Shown piece after piece: positions 16,687 to 25,155 of a DNA stretch of 64,000 nt. Position numbers and translations under genes: made by a program. The stretch's first letter is position 1, and each line of letters opens with the position of its first letter. The notes below the pieces were generated by a model. It worked only from the letters and a program-made list of their open reading frames with translations. It was not told where the DNA came from and made no database searches. Source of the stretch: Alicyclobacillus fastidiosus (GTDB taxonomy: Bacteria > Bacillota > Bacilli > Alicyclobacillales > Alicyclobacillaceae); contig NZ_CP104067.1 of NCBI RefSeq assembly GCF_026651875.1, positions 3,534,001 through 3,598,000 of the forward strand, in the 5' to 3' direction.

Positions 16687-17948
16687 GCCATCGCCTCTGG
16701 TACCAGCGCCGCAAAGTCGATGCCGGCGATAGGCCCGACGGCGGACAGTGCGAAACCGTCCTGGAACAAGCGGTGCGCGATGTCCTTCACTTGCGCGACC
16801 GTGACGGCGTCGATACCTGCCAGGGTCTCCTCGACAGGGACCTCGCGATTCAACAGCAGCTCATTTTTGGCAATGCGACTCATCCGGCTGCCAGAGCTCT
16901 CGAGTCCGAGCATCATGGCACCTTTCACCTGTTGCTTTGTCTTCTCCAAGTCGCTGGCGGTCAGCGACGTCTGCGCAAACGTTCGGCAAATGCGCTGGAT
17001 GGATTGAACGACCGACTCGACGTGATCCGGCGACGTTCCAGCGTAAATTCCGAACATGCCGGCATCCTGATAAGCCGTGTGGAAGGAGAACACAGAGTAC
17101 GCCATGCCCGCATCTTCGCGAATCTCCTGAAACAGCCTCGACGACTGGGTTCCACCTAAGATGTTGTTCAACAAAATGAGCGGATACAACTCCCCGGTCC
17201 CTGCCGGAAGTCCGAGCGTTGACAGGCAGAGGTGGACCTGCTCGATATCCTTCTGGCGGGTCACCAAGGAGCGGTGAAACGGGGGGGCTTGAATCGACCG
17301 GTTCGATCCAGCGACAGAGCCCGACATCCCGCCAAACAGTCGCTCTACCTCGCGCACGGCGGTCTCTTCGTCAATGTGTCCGGCGACGGCGATGACGATA
17401 TTGTGCGGATTGTACTGTTCGCTGACGTACTTGCGCAAATCCGCCGATGAAAACGACTCCAGATTGGATTCTGTCCCGAGAATGGTATAGCCAAGCGGGT
17501 GTCCGCGGTACGTTCCCTCCGCCAGAAGGTCCATGACCAGCTCATCCGGCGTATCTTCGTACATATGAATCTCTTCGATAACGACCCGCTTTTCCTTTTC
17601 CAGTTCTTCTTCCGCGAAGGTCGACGAAAGGAGCATGTTCGCGAGCGTATCCAGCGCGATGGTGAAGTGTTCATCCAATACGCGGGAATAGTAGCACGTG
17701 TACTCCTTGGAAGTAAATGCGTTGACCTGTCCGCCTAGTTCGTCGAACACTTGCGCCAACTCTTTGGCGGAATAGCGGTCGGTCCCCTTGAAGAACATGT
17801 GCTCCAAAAAGTGACTGACCCCGTTCTCTTGCTCTGTCTCATAGCGGGATCCGGTTTTGACCCACACGCCAATACTAACAGAGCGCAGAGTCGGAATTTC
17901 TTCGCCTACGACGCGAATCCCGTTAGGCAGTTGTCTATGATATGTCAC
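16683..17948 (-). CDS. mlpA: M16 family zinc peptidase (MlpA/YmxG)
   Basis: A pitrilysin/mitochondrial-processing-peptidase-like metalloprotease of about 421 residues. The inverted zinc motif HFLEH lies near residue 46, followed by MFFKGT and the downstream glutamate region EEIHMYEDTPDELV. The C-terminal half is the inactive duplicated domain (HLCLSTLGLPAGTGELYPLILLN). It corresponds to B. subtilis YmxG/MlpA, found downstream of pnp and ylxY. The start is either TTG at 17951 or GTG at 17948; the GTG has better spacing (7 nt) from GGAGG, so I used it. Confidence 0.93.
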   Translation of the reverse strand: MTYHRQLPNGIRVVGEEIPTLRSVSIGVWVKTGSRYETEQENGVSHFLEHMFFKGTDRYSAKELAQVFDELGGQVNAFTSKEYTCYYSRVLDEHFTIALDTLANMLLSSTFAEEELEKEKRVVIEEIHMYEDTPDELVMDLLAEGTYRGHPLGYTILGTESNLESFSSADLRKYVSEQYNPHNIVIAVAGHIDEETAVREVERLFGGMSGSVAGSNRSIQAPPFHRSLVTRQKDIEQVHLCLSTLGLPAGTGELYPLILLNNILGGTQSSRLFQEIREDAGMAYSVFSFHTAYQDAGMFGIYAGTSPDHVESVVQSIQRICRTFAQTSLTASDLEKTKQQVKGAMMLGLESSGSRMSRIAKNELLLNREVPVEETLAGIDAVTVAQVKDIAHRLFQDGFALSAVGPIAGIDFAALVPEAMA

Positions 17949-18008
17949 CAAAGTGCCTCCTCAACCATACCGAACAGTGCTTATGGCAATACGTCCAATA
18001 TAGCAAAT

Positions 18009-18971
18009 TCAATCCATAACACTCAAGACACTGGGTGGCTTGACGGCTGGCCGCTCAAACACGACATCCTCCACCGTTTTGGCGTGGTAGCCGCTGGTTT
18101 CAATCAGCTTCAAAATTTGCGGCAACGCCTGAACCGTCGGTTGTGTTGGGTGCATGAGCAGTAAACAGCCAGGCGTCAATCCCCGTTTTGCCCGCGCGAC
18201 GATTTGGTCAGCTGGCGGGCGACGCCAGTCCACGGTGTCGGCCGTCCACAGGATGGTGTACATTCCACGCTCCTTCGCGAGCGTCACAAGCCGTTCATCA
18301 TATGCACCCGCCGGAGGTGCGATGATGCGAACCGGCTTACCTGTGATACGCTCAATCGTCGCGTTGGTTCCGTCCAGTTGACCAACCAACTGGTGCCGCG
18401 TCAGCCTTCGAAAATCCGGGTGTCCCGTACCGTGGGAACCGATGGCATGCCCCTCCCGCTCAATTTGTTTGGCCAGGTCTGGATGAGCTTTCACCCACTG
18501 TCCGTCCAGGAAAAACGTGGCGCGTACGCCGTACTTCTCAAACGTCTTCAACATCGCAGGAACGTACTCTTCGCCCCAGGAGACATTGACCATCAACGCG
18601 ATGGACTTCTCGGTACTCGGCCCCCGGTAAATCGGCTCAGCCCGAAGTGACGCTGCGGATACCGCCGGTCGCACCGGTTTCCAAACCAAGTGCAGTTTTC
18701 CATCCGTCGAGGCTTTTGTCGCAACGCGACTCGCCCCCTCATCCAATGTCCACCCCGCGAGTCCAGGCACTAAGCGCCAAACCCGATCAATGCGCGCATC
18801 CACTGGTGTCGTACTCATCTCTTCGCCGTATTGGTCTAGTTTATGTAATGCCTGCTCCTGTTGACTGGCCGCTGCCGGGCGCGCATCCGAACCAAATGCA
18901 GAATAGGAGCCAAATAACCCAATCACACTGAGTGCCGCCAGCGCCGTACGCATGTTGTGCAAACGTTTCAC
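18009..18971 (-). CDS. ylxY: YlxY-type polysaccharide deacetylase-like protein
   Basis: A secreted or membrane-anchored NodB-fold protein of about 320 residues with an N-terminal hydrophobic signal (MRTALAALSVIGLFGSYSAFG). Motif 2 is intact (SHGTGHPDF, H-x3-H). Motif 1, normally TFDDG, is NVSWGEE, so the catalytic and metal aspartates are replaced, as in the YlxY subgroup. Motif RIIAPPAGAYDERLV is present. Activity on chitin or peptidoglycan is therefore doubtful. It follows pnp, the YlxY location. The longer frame opens at 19070, but GGAGG 7 nt before GTG at 18971 marks the likely start (ATG at 18977 is too close). Confidence 0.88.
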   Translation of the reverse strand: MKRLHNMRTALAALSVIGLFGSYSAFGSDARPAAASQQEQALHKLDQYGEEMSTTPVDARIDRVWRLVPGLAGWTLDEGASRVATKASTDGKLHLVWKPVRPAVSAASLRAEPIYRGPSTEKSIALMVNVSWGEEYVPAMLKTFEKYGVRATFFLDGQWVKAHPDLAKQIEREGHAIGSHGTGHPDFRRLTRHQLVGQLDGTNATIERITGKPVRIIAPPAGAYDERLVTLAKERGMYTILWTADTVDWRRPPADQIVARAKRGLTPGCLLLMHPTQPTVQALPQILKLIETSGYHAKTVEDVVFERPAVKPPSVLSVMD

Positions 18972-19024
18972 GTTCATCCCTCCGCGATAGTCGTGTGCGG
19001 TTAGGGTGCCCCAACGGTGCGTAA

Positions 19025-19050
19025 AACAAAAAAAGCCCCAAATTGGGGCT
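19025..19050 (-). terminator. Intrinsic terminator after pnp
   Basis: AGCCCCA pairs with TGGGGCT (19034-19040 and 19044-19050), followed on the minus strand by a run of seven T. A textbook Rho-independent terminator. Confidence 0.9.
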
Positions 19051-19097
19051 CTTCCATAGGATGCTATCAATAGCCGATCAAAGGGCCTACAACTGGT

Positions 19098-21212
19098 CTA
19101 CTCGCGAGTCGACGGGTGTGCCGTAGGCTTGTCCGCGCTGTCCTTCAGGACTTCCTTGCGAGACAAGTTGATTCGACCCTGATTGTCGATCTCGGTCACT
19201 TTCACCGTAATTTCGTCCCCGACCGAACAGATGTCTTCCACCTTCGCCACGCGGGAGACATCCAATTGCGAGATGTGAACGAGTCCTTCCTTGCCCGGCA
19301 AGACTTCGACAAACGCCCCGTACTTCTCGACGCGTGTCACTTTACCGACGTACACATGACCGACTTCAACTTCTCGAACGATGTTGCCAATCATCTCTTT
19401 CGCCTTATTGGCCCGCTCTACTTCAGAGCTGTGGATAAAGACGCGACCATCCTGTTCGATGTCGATTTTGACGCCAGTCTCTTCAATAATCTTGTTGATC
19501 ACACGTCCACCCGGTCCAATCACGTCGCGGATCTTATCGGGATTTATCTGAACAGTGATCACGCGCGGTGCGTACTTCGATAGATCTTCACGCGGTATGG
19601 AAATAGCCTCCATCATCTTGCCCAAGATGAACATCCGGCCTTCGTGCGCTTGCGAAAGCGCCCGCTCGAGGATTTGGCGGTCGATCCCCTTAATTTTAAT
19701 ATCCATCTGCAGGGCCGTAACGCCTTTTTCCGTACCTGCCACTTTGAAGTCCATGTCGCCGAGGTGGTCCTCGAGACCTTGGATGTCCGTCAAAATGGCA
19801 ACCTGGTCTTGTTCTTTCACAAGCCCCATGGCAATGCCCGCGACCGGTGCCTTAATCGGTACACCAGCATCCATCAACGCCATCGTACTGCCACAAATGC
19901 TCGCCTGCGACGTAGAACCATTCGACTCCAGAATCTCCGAGACCACCCGAATGGCGTAAGGGAACTCTTCCGGAGACGGAATCACCGGATCTAAAGCGCG
20001 TTCTCCAAGCGCCCCGTGTCCGATGTCCCGCCGGCTCGGCGCCCGAAGTGGACGAGCCTCCCCGACGCTGAACGGAGGGAAGTTATAATGGTGCATATAC
20101 CGGTTGGACGCCTCGAGTTCCAATCCGTCGAGCATTTGCTCGTCGCCCATGGCACCAAGGGTACAGACGGACAGCGCTTGAGTTTGACCGCGCGTGAATA
20201 AACCGGAACCGTGCGTGCGCGGGAGCACGCCGACCTCACAGGAAATCGGGCGGATTTCGGTCAGCTTCCGGCCATCTGGGCGAATGCCCTCGTTCAAAAT
20301 TGCGCGGCGAACTTCCTCTTTTAGAATGTCGTGCAGGATTTCGGCGATGGCGTCCTGCATCTCCGGGAACTGTTCCGCAAAGTGCGCCTGCACTTCTTCA
20401 TTCAGCTCTGACAGCGCAGCCTCGCGCGCCAGCTTGTCCGAATTTCGAACAGCCGTCTTCGTGCGTTCCGTGGCATAGGCTCGAACGGCTTCATTCACAG
20501 CGTCATCCACGCGATGCAACACGACTTCGCGCTTGGTGGCCCCGACTTTTTCAGCAAACGCTTCGATTTCCTTGCAGATCTCTTGAATCGCTCTATGACC
20601 AAACAGTACCGCTTCGAGCACAATGTCTTCCGGAACTTCGTTTGCCCCAGCCTCGACCATGACGATGGCGTCCTTCGTACCAGCCAAGACGAGATGCATG
20701 TCGCTCTTTGAAGCTTGCTCGATCGTCGGGTTCAAGATGAACTCCCCGTCGACCAGCCCCACGATGACGCCTGCAATCGGTCCGTCGAACGGGATGTCAG
20801 ACGCCGTCAGCGATGCCGAGGTCCCAATCATCGCGGCGATTTCCGGTGCGCAATCCTGATCGACAGACATCACGATATCCACCACTTGCACGTCATTCCG
20901 AAACCCTTCTGGGAACAGGGGGCGAATCGGGCGGTCAATCAGGCGAGAGGCCAAAATCGCCTTTTCACTTGGCCGTCCTTCACGCTTGATAAAACCTCCT
21001 GGAATCTTGCCTACTGCGTACAAGCGCTCCTCGTAATTCACCGTCAACGGAAAGAAATCCAAATCCTTTGGCTCTTTTGACGCCGTCACCGTGCAGAGCA
21101 CTACTGTGTCTCCATATCTCACGTTGACCGCGGCCGTGGCCTGCTTCGCCAACTTGCCTGTTTCTAAGACGAATGGTCGTCCCCCAACTTGAAATTCGTG
21201 CCGTACTACCAT
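19098..21212 (-). CDS. pnp: Polyribonucleotide nucleotidyltransferase
   Basis: 3'-to-5' phosphorolytic exoribonuclease of mRNA turnover, 704 residues. The two RNase PH-like cores are visible, the first with [16 protein letters not shown] and [12 protein letters not shown], the second with [16 protein letters not shown] and [16 protein letters not shown]-terminal KH domain with the GPGGRVIN loop (about residue 563) is followed by an S1 domain ([21 protein letters not shown]). It lies downstream of rpsO, the almost universal bacterial arrangement. The start is ATG with GCAGGAGGTAGGAG upstream. Confidence 0.97.
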   Translation of the reverse strand: MVVRHEFQVGGRPFVLETGKLAKQATAAVNVRYGDTVVLCTVTASKEPKDLDFFPLTVNYEERLYAVGKIPGGFIKREGRPSEKAILASRLIDRPIRPLFPEGFRNDVQVVDIVMSVDQDCAPEIAAMIGTSASLTASDIPFDGPIAGVIVGLVDGEFILNPTIEQASKSDMHLVLAGTKDAIVMVEAGANEVPEDIVLEAVLFGHRAIQEICKEIEAFAEKVGATKREVVLHRVDDAVNEAVRAYATERTKTAVRNSDKLAREAALSELNEEVQAHFAEQFPEMQDAIAEILHDILKEEVRRAILNEGIRPDGRKLTEIRPISCEVGVLPRTHGSGLFTRGQTQALSVCTLGAMGDEQMLDGLELEASNRYMHHYNFPPFSVGEARPLRAPSRRDIGHGALGERALDPVIPSPEEFPYAIRVVSEILESNGSTSQASICGSTMALMDAGVPIKAPVAGIAMGLVKEQDQVAILTDIQGLEDHLGDMDFKVAGTEKGVTALQMDIKIKGIDRQILERALSQAHEGRMFILGKMMEAISIPREDLSKYAPRVITVQINPDKIRDVIGPGGRVINKIIEETGVKIDIEQDGRVFIHSSEVERANKAKEMIGNIVREVEVGHVYVGKVTRVEKYGAFVEVLPGKEGLVHISQLDVSRVAKVEDICSVGDEITVKVTEIDNQGRINLSRKEVLKDSADKPTAHPSTRE

Positions 21213-21350
21213 GCGGTCACTCCTACCTCCTGCACCTCACACGCGGTGCATCATCATTCGAAATGCTCATATGTATACCATAACCCCGACCCCCAGTGGC
21301 CGATTCGACACAAATGTGGTAACGGGTATGGTGGAATACCTGTTGTGATC

Positions 21351-21375
21351 CAAAAGAAGCGGGCCGAAGCCCGCT
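21351..21375 (-). terminator. Intrinsic terminator between rpsO and pnp
   Basis: A 7-bp stem AGCGGGC/GCCCGCT capped by a TTCG tetraloop on the minus strand, followed by TCTTTTGG. It begins about 5 nt after the rpsO stop. Confidence 0.75.
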
Positions 21376-21379
21376 CTTC

Positions 21380-21646
21380 TTACCTGCGCAGTCCTAGGGA
21401 CTGAATCAATTCACGATAGCGATTGACGTCCTTCTTGCGAAGGTAGTTCAGCAAGTTTCTACGACGACCAATCATTTTGTACAAACCACGACGGGAATGG
21501 TGATCCTTCTTGTGGGTGCGGAAGTGCTCTGTCAAATAAGAGATACGTTCCGACAAGATTGCAATTTGAACTTCCGGAGACCCGGTGTCCGTTTCGTGAA
21601 CCTGGTACTTTTCAACGATGACGCGCTTCGATTCGTTGTTCAACAT
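21380..21646 (-). CDS. rpsO: 30S ribosomal protein S15
   Basis: An 88-residue primary rRNA-binding protein of the small subunit platform. It contains the conserved [39 protein letters not shown] and [19 protein letters not shown] blocks that bind the 16S three-way junction. Full family length. AGGAGG lies 9 nt before ATG. It has its own promoter in the 150-nt gap after ribF and ends with a tetraloop terminator before pnp. S15 represses its own translation in several bacteria. Confidence 0.98.
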   Translation of the reverse strand: MLNNESKRVIVEKYQVHETDTGSPEVQIAILSERISYLTEHFRTHKKDHHSRRGLYKMIGRRRNLLNYLRKKDVNRYRELIQSLGLRR

Positions 21647-21725
21647 GTCTTTATCCTCCTAAATCTGTTCAATCCCTGTAACGAAGAAGTGGTCGGGAGG
21701 TCACGTCCAAATCCGCGTAACAGTT

Positions 21726-21749
21726 CATTCGTGCGTTCACACACGAATG
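21726..21749 (-). repeat. 8-bp inverted repeat over the rpsO -10 region
   Basis: CATTCGTG (21726-21733) and CACGAATG (21742-21749) are exact complements separated by 8 bp. The second arm overlaps the predicted -10 (21747-21752), so the repeat spans the start site of rpsO transcription. Confidence 0.5.
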
Positions 21750-21776
21750 ATAGCATAACACACAGAATCCAATCAA
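21747..21776 (-). promoter_or_regulatory. rpsO: Candidate sigma-A promoter for rpsO
   Basis: On the minus strand TTGATT (21776-21771), an 18-bp spacer, and TATCAT (21752-21747) preceded by TGC, an extended -10. The start would be near 21740, giving a leader of about 95 nt. Confidence 0.55.
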
Positions 21777-21797
21777 CGCTAGTCCACTTTCCAGAGG

Positions 21798-22748
21798 TCA
21801 ATCGGTTCCTGCCGGCAATCCCAACATGTCCTGTGCGGTTCTGCAATCGGATTGGATTTGAGCTTTGAGCTCGTCCAGTCCAGAAAACTTCCTTTCATCC
21901 CGAATGCGATGAAGAAATGACACTCTACAGCTTTCCCCGTACAAATCTCCATTAAACCCTAGTAGATGGACTTCCAAGCGATAATCTTGCCCCGCTACCG
22001 TCGGTCGGAAACCCGCGTTTAACACGCCAAACCAGTGCTCTTGAACACCCGCCCTGGAAATCTCGACACTGACGGCGTAGACGCCCGTCTTCGGCAGGAC
22101 GTACTGGTCGATGTCGCCTAGATTTGCGGTCGGAAAGCCGATTAACCTTCCCCGTGCGTCGCCGTGCACGACCGTGCCGGTTATCGAGTACGGGCGGCCC
22201 AAGAGCGCTTCCGCCGCTTCGACACGCCCTTCACCGAGATGATTGCGAATGTGAGAACTGCTGACCTTGATGCCGTTCTGATCCACTTCACCGACGACGC
22301 TGACGCCGATGCCAATCTCGCTCGCGTAGGCCGTAAGCTTGGCGACGTCACCCTTTCCACCGCGGCCAAAGCGAAAATCCTGGCCGACGACGATACGCTC
22401 CAAGTTGAGCCGTGCGAGATGGGTCTTGACGAACATCTCTGCTTCGGTTGAAGCATACGCCTCATTAAAGTGAATGGTATAGAGGGCGTCGACGCCGTGA
22501 TCCTGTAGAATGCGCGCCTTTTCCACGCTGGGTGTAAGCGACCGCAAGTACGTTTTATCCCCCGTCAGCACATAGCTTGGGTGGGGTTCAAAACACATGA
22601 CCGCGAATCGCGTTCCAGGCTGAAGATAATGACGTGCCTCGTCCAAAATCGCTTGATGCCCAATGTGCACACCATCAAATTTTCCGATGGCGAGTACCTG
22701 CGGCACATCGCTCACTGCTGGCAGCCCGGTGACCTCGTACAACTGCAA
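21798..22748 (-). CDS. ribF: Bifunctional riboflavin kinase / FAD synthetase
   Basis: Makes FMN from riboflavin and then FAD. The 316-residue protein has the N-terminal nucleotidyltransferase domain with IGKFDGVHIGHQAIL (about residues 22-36) and FRFGRGGKGDVAKL, and the C-terminal riboflavin kinase domain with GDARGRLIGFPTANL (about 198-212). The C-terminal LEVHLLGFNGDLYGE also fits. Position between truB and rpsO is standard for Firmicutes. The start is TTG after AGGGGAT, 2 nt after the truB stop. Confidence 0.96.
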   Translation of the reverse strand: MQLYEVTGLPAVSDVPQVLAIGKFDGVHIGHQAILDEARHYLQPGTRFAVMCFEPHPSYVLTGDKTYLRSLTPSVEKARILQDHGVDALYTIHFNEAYASTEAEMFVKTHLARLNLERIVVGQDFRFGRGGKGDVAKLTAYASEIGIGVSVVGEVDQNGIKVSSSHIRNHLGEGRVEAAEALLGRPYSITGTVVHGDARGRLIGFPTANLGDIDQYVLPKTGVYAVSVEISRAGVQEHWFGVLNAGFRPTVAGQDYRLEVHLLGFNGDLYGESCRVSFLHRIRDERKFSGLDELKAQIQSDCRTAQDMLGLPAGTD

Positions 22749-22750
22749 GC

Positions 22751-23671
22751 TTATCCCCTCTTCCAGAACACTTTCTTCGGTTGCAAGACGAGCGTCCCGC
22801 GCAGTTCCTCAACCTCGGCGATGACTGCTAAACGTCCCTCGTCGGTCACCATCACCGTCTCGCGCACCGCAAAGTCACGCTCGGGCTTCGCAAGTTCCCG
22901 CAAGGGGATGCGCTGTCCTTTCGACAACCGCTCCAATATGCCGGTGGAAGCCGAAATAAAAGGGTATTCCGATAGCAGGGACATTGGCGACACGAAAAAT
23001 TGCTCAGGGCGTTCGCTCGCTAAAAAATCTTCCAGAGACACGGCGGCGGAGAGTTTGGCCAGCCCCACTGCCACACGGCGAAGGCTCGCCATATGAGCAG
23101 GTACGCCGAGTCCTTCACCTAAATCTCGACAGAGCGCACGAATGTACGTCCCTTTCGAACAGGTGACAGAGAATGTCGCTCGCGCGACCTCACCCTCCAC
23201 CTGCAGTGGACCGACTTCGAACTCGTGGATATGTACTTCTCTGGACGGCATGTCGACCGTTTCCCCTCTGCGGGCCAAATCATACGCTCGCTTACCGTCG
23301 ATATGTACCGCCGAATACGCCGGAACCACCTGCTCTATAACACCTGTCAACGCGCCGACAGCACTCTCTACCAGCGCATCCGTGAGATGGCTTGCACTCG
23401 CGGACGCAATGACCTTGCCGCCCGCGTCATCCGTATCCGTCGCAAGCCCAAACACGACCTCACCCGTGTACCCCTTCGTGGAAGCAACCAGGTATTCCAA
23501 GAGCCGCGTAGCATCATCCGCGCACAGAACGAGCAGGCCACTCGCCAATGGATCTAGTGTCCCGGCGTGACCCACTCTGCGCGTGCCCAACTTGCGCCTT
23601 ACTTTTTGCACCACATCGTGCGAAGTAGGGCCAACGGGCTTGTCGATGAGCAAAACCCCTCCACTACTCAA
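22751..23671 (-). CDS. truB: tRNA pseudouridine(55) synthase
   Basis: Converts U55 in the T-arm of tRNAs to pseudouridine. The 306-residue protein starts GGVLLIDKPVGPTSHDVV and contains the catalytic motif GHAGTLDPLASGLLVL (the Asp of TLDP is the nucleophile, about residue 40) and ATKGYTGEVVFGLATDT. KGTYIRALCRDLG is the RNA-binding signature. The TTG start overlaps the nrnA stop by 4 nt and is preceded by GGAGG, so translation is coupled. Confidence 0.96.
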   Translation of the reverse strand: MSSGGVLLIDKPVGPTSHDVVQKVRRKLGTRRVGHAGTLDPLASGLLVLCADDATRLLEYLVASTKGYTGEVVFGLATDTDDAGGKVIASASASHLTDALVESAVGALTGVIEQVVPAYSAVHIDGKRAYDLARRGETVDMPSREVHIHEFEVGPLQVEGEVARATFSVTCSKGTYIRALCRDLGEGLGVPAHMASLRRVAVGLAKLSAAVSLEDFLASERPEQFFVSPMSLLSEYPFISASTGILERLSKGQRIPLRELAKPERDFAVRETVMVTDEGRLAVIAEVEELRGTLVLQPKKVFWKRG

Positions 23672-24675
23672 ACACTCATCGCCTCCAACACAGACGACAC
23701 AACCGCTTCAATCCGCTGACGCGCCATCGTCAAAGGGCCCTCTAACACACATCCCGCCGCGCGGGCATGACCACCGCCCCCAAACTGCTGCGCGATTACA
23801 GACACATCCACTTGGCGTTTGGACCGGAGACTCGCCTTCACCTTGCCGTCCGGCCGCTCGCGAAGCAGAACGCCGACTTCAACGGTTTCGACCGAGCGCG
23901 CAAAGGCAACCAAACCCTCCACGTCGTCCTCGGACGCGCCCGCTTCCTCTAACATCTTCCGATTCACAGAGATGAAAGCATAACGGCCGTCATGCGAGAT
24001 ATACATGTCGCGAAGCGCGAGTTGAAGCAGCGTCATTTGCGATCTCGTCCGCGCCTCCAAAGCGGGCTCAGCGATATCGTACGGTTGGACGCCGCATTCC
24101 AATAATTCCGCTGCAATTTGATGAACGGCACGGGTGGTATTCGGATAACTGAACCCGCCTGTGTCCGTGAGAATTCCGGTGTACAGACACTTCGCTAAAT
24201 CGACGTCAATCGAAACCGAGAGTTCCAGCGCGACGTGATAAATGAGTTCACATGTCGCAGCCGCCTCAGCATCGACGCAGGAAGCCTCGCCGAAGCGCGG
24301 GTTCGTCTGATGGTGGTCAATGTTGATGACACGCGCATTTGCGGCCACAGCCTTCGAGACCGCCTCAAATCTCTGCTCATCCGCGCAATCCACGGCGACG
24401 ACATCGTGATATAAGCCGTAATCCGCTTCCGAAATACGGCGAATCCGCTGGTACATCGGCAAAAATTGAAACCTTTCCGGTAGCGGTTCGGCTACGAGAA
24501 AGGTCCATTGCTTGCCGAGTGCCGTCAAGATGTGCGCCATTGCGAGTGCGCTTCCCAGCGCGTCTCCGTCCGGGCGCTCATGCGTGACGATAAGCCACGA
24601 AGACGCCGAATCAAGCGCATGAGAAACGCGCTTGATGGCCTCTACATCTCGTGGGACAGGTAGCCACTGTGTCAT
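23668..24675 (-). CDS. nrnA: DHH family phosphoesterase (NrnA-type nanoRNase/pAp phosphatase)
   Basis: A 335-residue DHH/DHHA1 enzyme. Motifs seen are ERPDGDALGSALAM, AVDCAD, the DHH signature INIDHHQTNPRFG, ILTDTGGFSYPNT and the C-terminal DHHA1 GGGGHARAAG loop. NrnA enzymes degrade 2-5 nt RNAs and dephosphorylate 3'-phosphoadenosine-5'-phosphate. The gene is found between rbfA and truB in many Firmicutes, as here, though not in B. subtilis, where nrnA is elsewhere. The exact substrate preference is inferred. Confidence 0.9.
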   Translation of the reverse strand: MTQWLPVPRDVEAIKRVSHALDSASSWLIVTHERPDGDALGSALAMAHILTALGKQWTFLVAEPLPERFQFLPMYQRIRRISEADYGLYHDVVAVDCADEQRFEAVSKAVAANARVINIDHHQTNPRFGEASCVDAEAAATCELIYHVALELSVSIDVDLAKCLYTGILTDTGGFSYPNTTRAVHQIAAELLECGVQPYDIAEPALEARTRSQMTLLQLALRDMYISHDGRYAFISVNRKMLEEAGASEDDVEGLVAFARSVETVEVGVLLRERPDGKVKASLRSKRQVDVSVIAQQFGGGGHARAAGCVLEGPLTMARQRIEAVVSSVLEAMSV

Positions 24676-24689
24676 CCCATTGCCCCCTG

Positions 24690-25055
24690 TTATTCGCCTG
24701 TAAGCGGCGAATCACCTGTTCGAATCGTCTTCAACACGTGTTCGATGCGGGCACTGTATTCCCCCGAGTCATCCAGCCGAAAGGCCAGTTCCGGGGCGAC
24801 GCGCATGTGTAATCTGCGGGCGACTTCGCCGCGGATAAACCCGGCAGCTTTGGTCAGCGCAGAAATCGTCGCCGATCGCTCGTCCTCGCTGCCCAGGACG
24901 CTTACATACACCTTTGCGTGTTGGAGATCACCAGATACCTCGACACGCGTGATGGTGGCGAAACCGACACGAGGGTCCTTCACACTGGAACGGACGATAT
25001 CGGCGAGTTCCTTTTTCATCTGCTCGGACACTTTTTGTACGCGTATACGAGACAT
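24690..25055 (-). CDS. rbfA: 30S ribosome-binding factor A
   Basis: A 121-residue KH-fold factor that matures the 16S rRNA 5' end and is needed for cold adaptation. It starts SRIRVQKVSEQMKKELADIV and contains ATITRVEVSGDLQHAKVYVS and RMAPELAF-like residues (HMRVAPELAFRLDDS). The frame is open upstream to 25229, but the ATG at 25055 has GGAGGGTG upstream and matches the family N-terminus. It follows infB after 100 nt; ylxP, which sits here in B. subtilis, is absent. Confidence 0.95.
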   Translation of the reverse strand: MSRIRVQKVSEQMKKELADIVRSSVKDPRVGFATITRVEVSGDLQHAKVYVSVLGSEDERSATISALTKAAGFIRGEVARRLHMRVAPELAFRLDDSGEYSARIEHVLKTIRTGDSPLTGE

Positions 25056-25094
25056 ACATTCACCCTCCGTTACAACGACGTACGCTACGGTTGC

Positions 25095-25131
25095 CGAAAA
25101 GGGCCACCGCACAAAACGCTGACCCTTTTCG
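25095..25131 (-). repeat. 9-bp inverted repeat between infB and rbfA
   Basis: CGAAAAGGG (25095-25103) and CCCTTTTCG (25123-25131) are exact complements with a 19-nt loop in the 100-nt gap between infB and rbfA. No T run follows, so it looks more like an RNA processing or stability hairpin than a terminator. Confidence 0.45.
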
Positions 25132-25155
25132 AACCATACAACTGGACGCAAGTTG

